Assembly: GCA_014523625.1 (NCBI GenBank)
Contig: JAATVP010000201.1
Coordinates: 1 to 5,648, forward strand
Length of the DNA: 5,648 nucleotides
Source of the DNA: Nitrososphaerales archaeon TH5896
GTDB taxonomy: Archaea > Thermoproteota > Nitrososphaeria > Nitrososphaerales > Nitrososphaeraceae
Direction of reading: 5' to 3'
The position numbers were made by a program, and so were the translations under genes. The notes under the pieces are model-generated. The model was not told where the DNA came from, ran no database searches, and was given only the letters and a program-made list of their open reading frames with translations. Numbering within the stretch: the stretch's first letter is position 1; the number at the start of each line of letters is the position of its first letter. This document shows, piece by piece, positions 5,508-5,648 of the stretch.

Positions 5508-5516
5508 GTATTATTA
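5508..5516 (-). promoter_or_regulatory. TATA-like box for the secreted-protein gene
   Basis: On the minus strand this reads ctaataata, centred about 29-30 nt before the ATG at 5482. It matches the spacing seen for pgk and the PIN gene and implies a nearly leaderless mRNA. The rest of 5517-5648 shows no gene I can support. Confidence 0.45.
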
Positions 5517-5648
5517 GATTTGACATATTCATCTTTATGATTGCCAAGTCATATTTTTAATGCTTTATGGCACGGTGAATAGTACTTGACAAAACTCTAC
5601 AATAAGCAGATTGGACATCTCAAAACAGCTCTCTTACAGCCCCTTTCA

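Noticed and set aside
5580..5648. Minus-strand peptide with a CPIC-like motif at the window edge
   Set aside because: Fewer than 20 codons before a stop and a competing open frame in the same place; too little to call a gene end.

Overview
The window looks like chromosomal DNA of an ammonia-oxidising archaeon (Thaumarchaeota/Nitrososphaeria; possibly a Nitrosocosmicus- or Nitrososphaera-like soil lineage). The evidence is low-GC DNA with roomy intergenic spacers, an archaeal-type phosphoglycerate kinase, an archaeal stand-alone THUMP protein, an archaeal Fcf1-like PIN nuclease, and A/T-rich TATA-like boxes about 29-30 nt before several start codons with little or no leader. The lineage is inferred from protein character; no rRNA gene is present to prove it.

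Layout. 2-172: the last 56 codons of a plus-strand gene that I do not recognise. About 438-966 (perhaps from about 270): a decayed gene of the COG2187 aminoglycoside-phosphotransferase-like kinase family, with frameshifts and nonsense codons but a readable catalytic half. 967-1349: no gene, but a GC-rich palindrome and an orphan TATA-like box followed by a hairpin and a U-rich stretch. 1350-2546: a complete pgk. 2635-3180: a THUMP-domain (Tan1-like) RNA-binding protein 88 nt downstream, with no clear terminator or promoter between, so possibly co-transcribed with pgk. 3181-3472: a spacer with three copies of an 8-bp motif. 3473-3859: a PIN-domain ribonuclease with its own TATA-like box. 3860-4165: the spacer between convergent genes. 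4166-5482 (minus strand): a secreted protein with a signal peptide, an F5/8 type C (discoidin) domain and a C-terminal cadherin/Ig-like domain. 5483-5648: its promoter region, with no supported gene.

Functionally this is mostly housekeeping: central carbon metabolism (pgk, gluconeogenic in autotrophic archaea), RNA modification or processing (THUMP and PIN proteins), and one cell-surface or exported adhesion-type protein. I see no transposon, CRISPR array, tRNA or rRNA, and no convincing new multi-gene system. The observations most worth following are the pseudogene, the repeated octamer upstream of the PIN gene, the orphan promoter/hairpin upstream of pgk, and a pair of short motifs at identical spacing after two stop codons.
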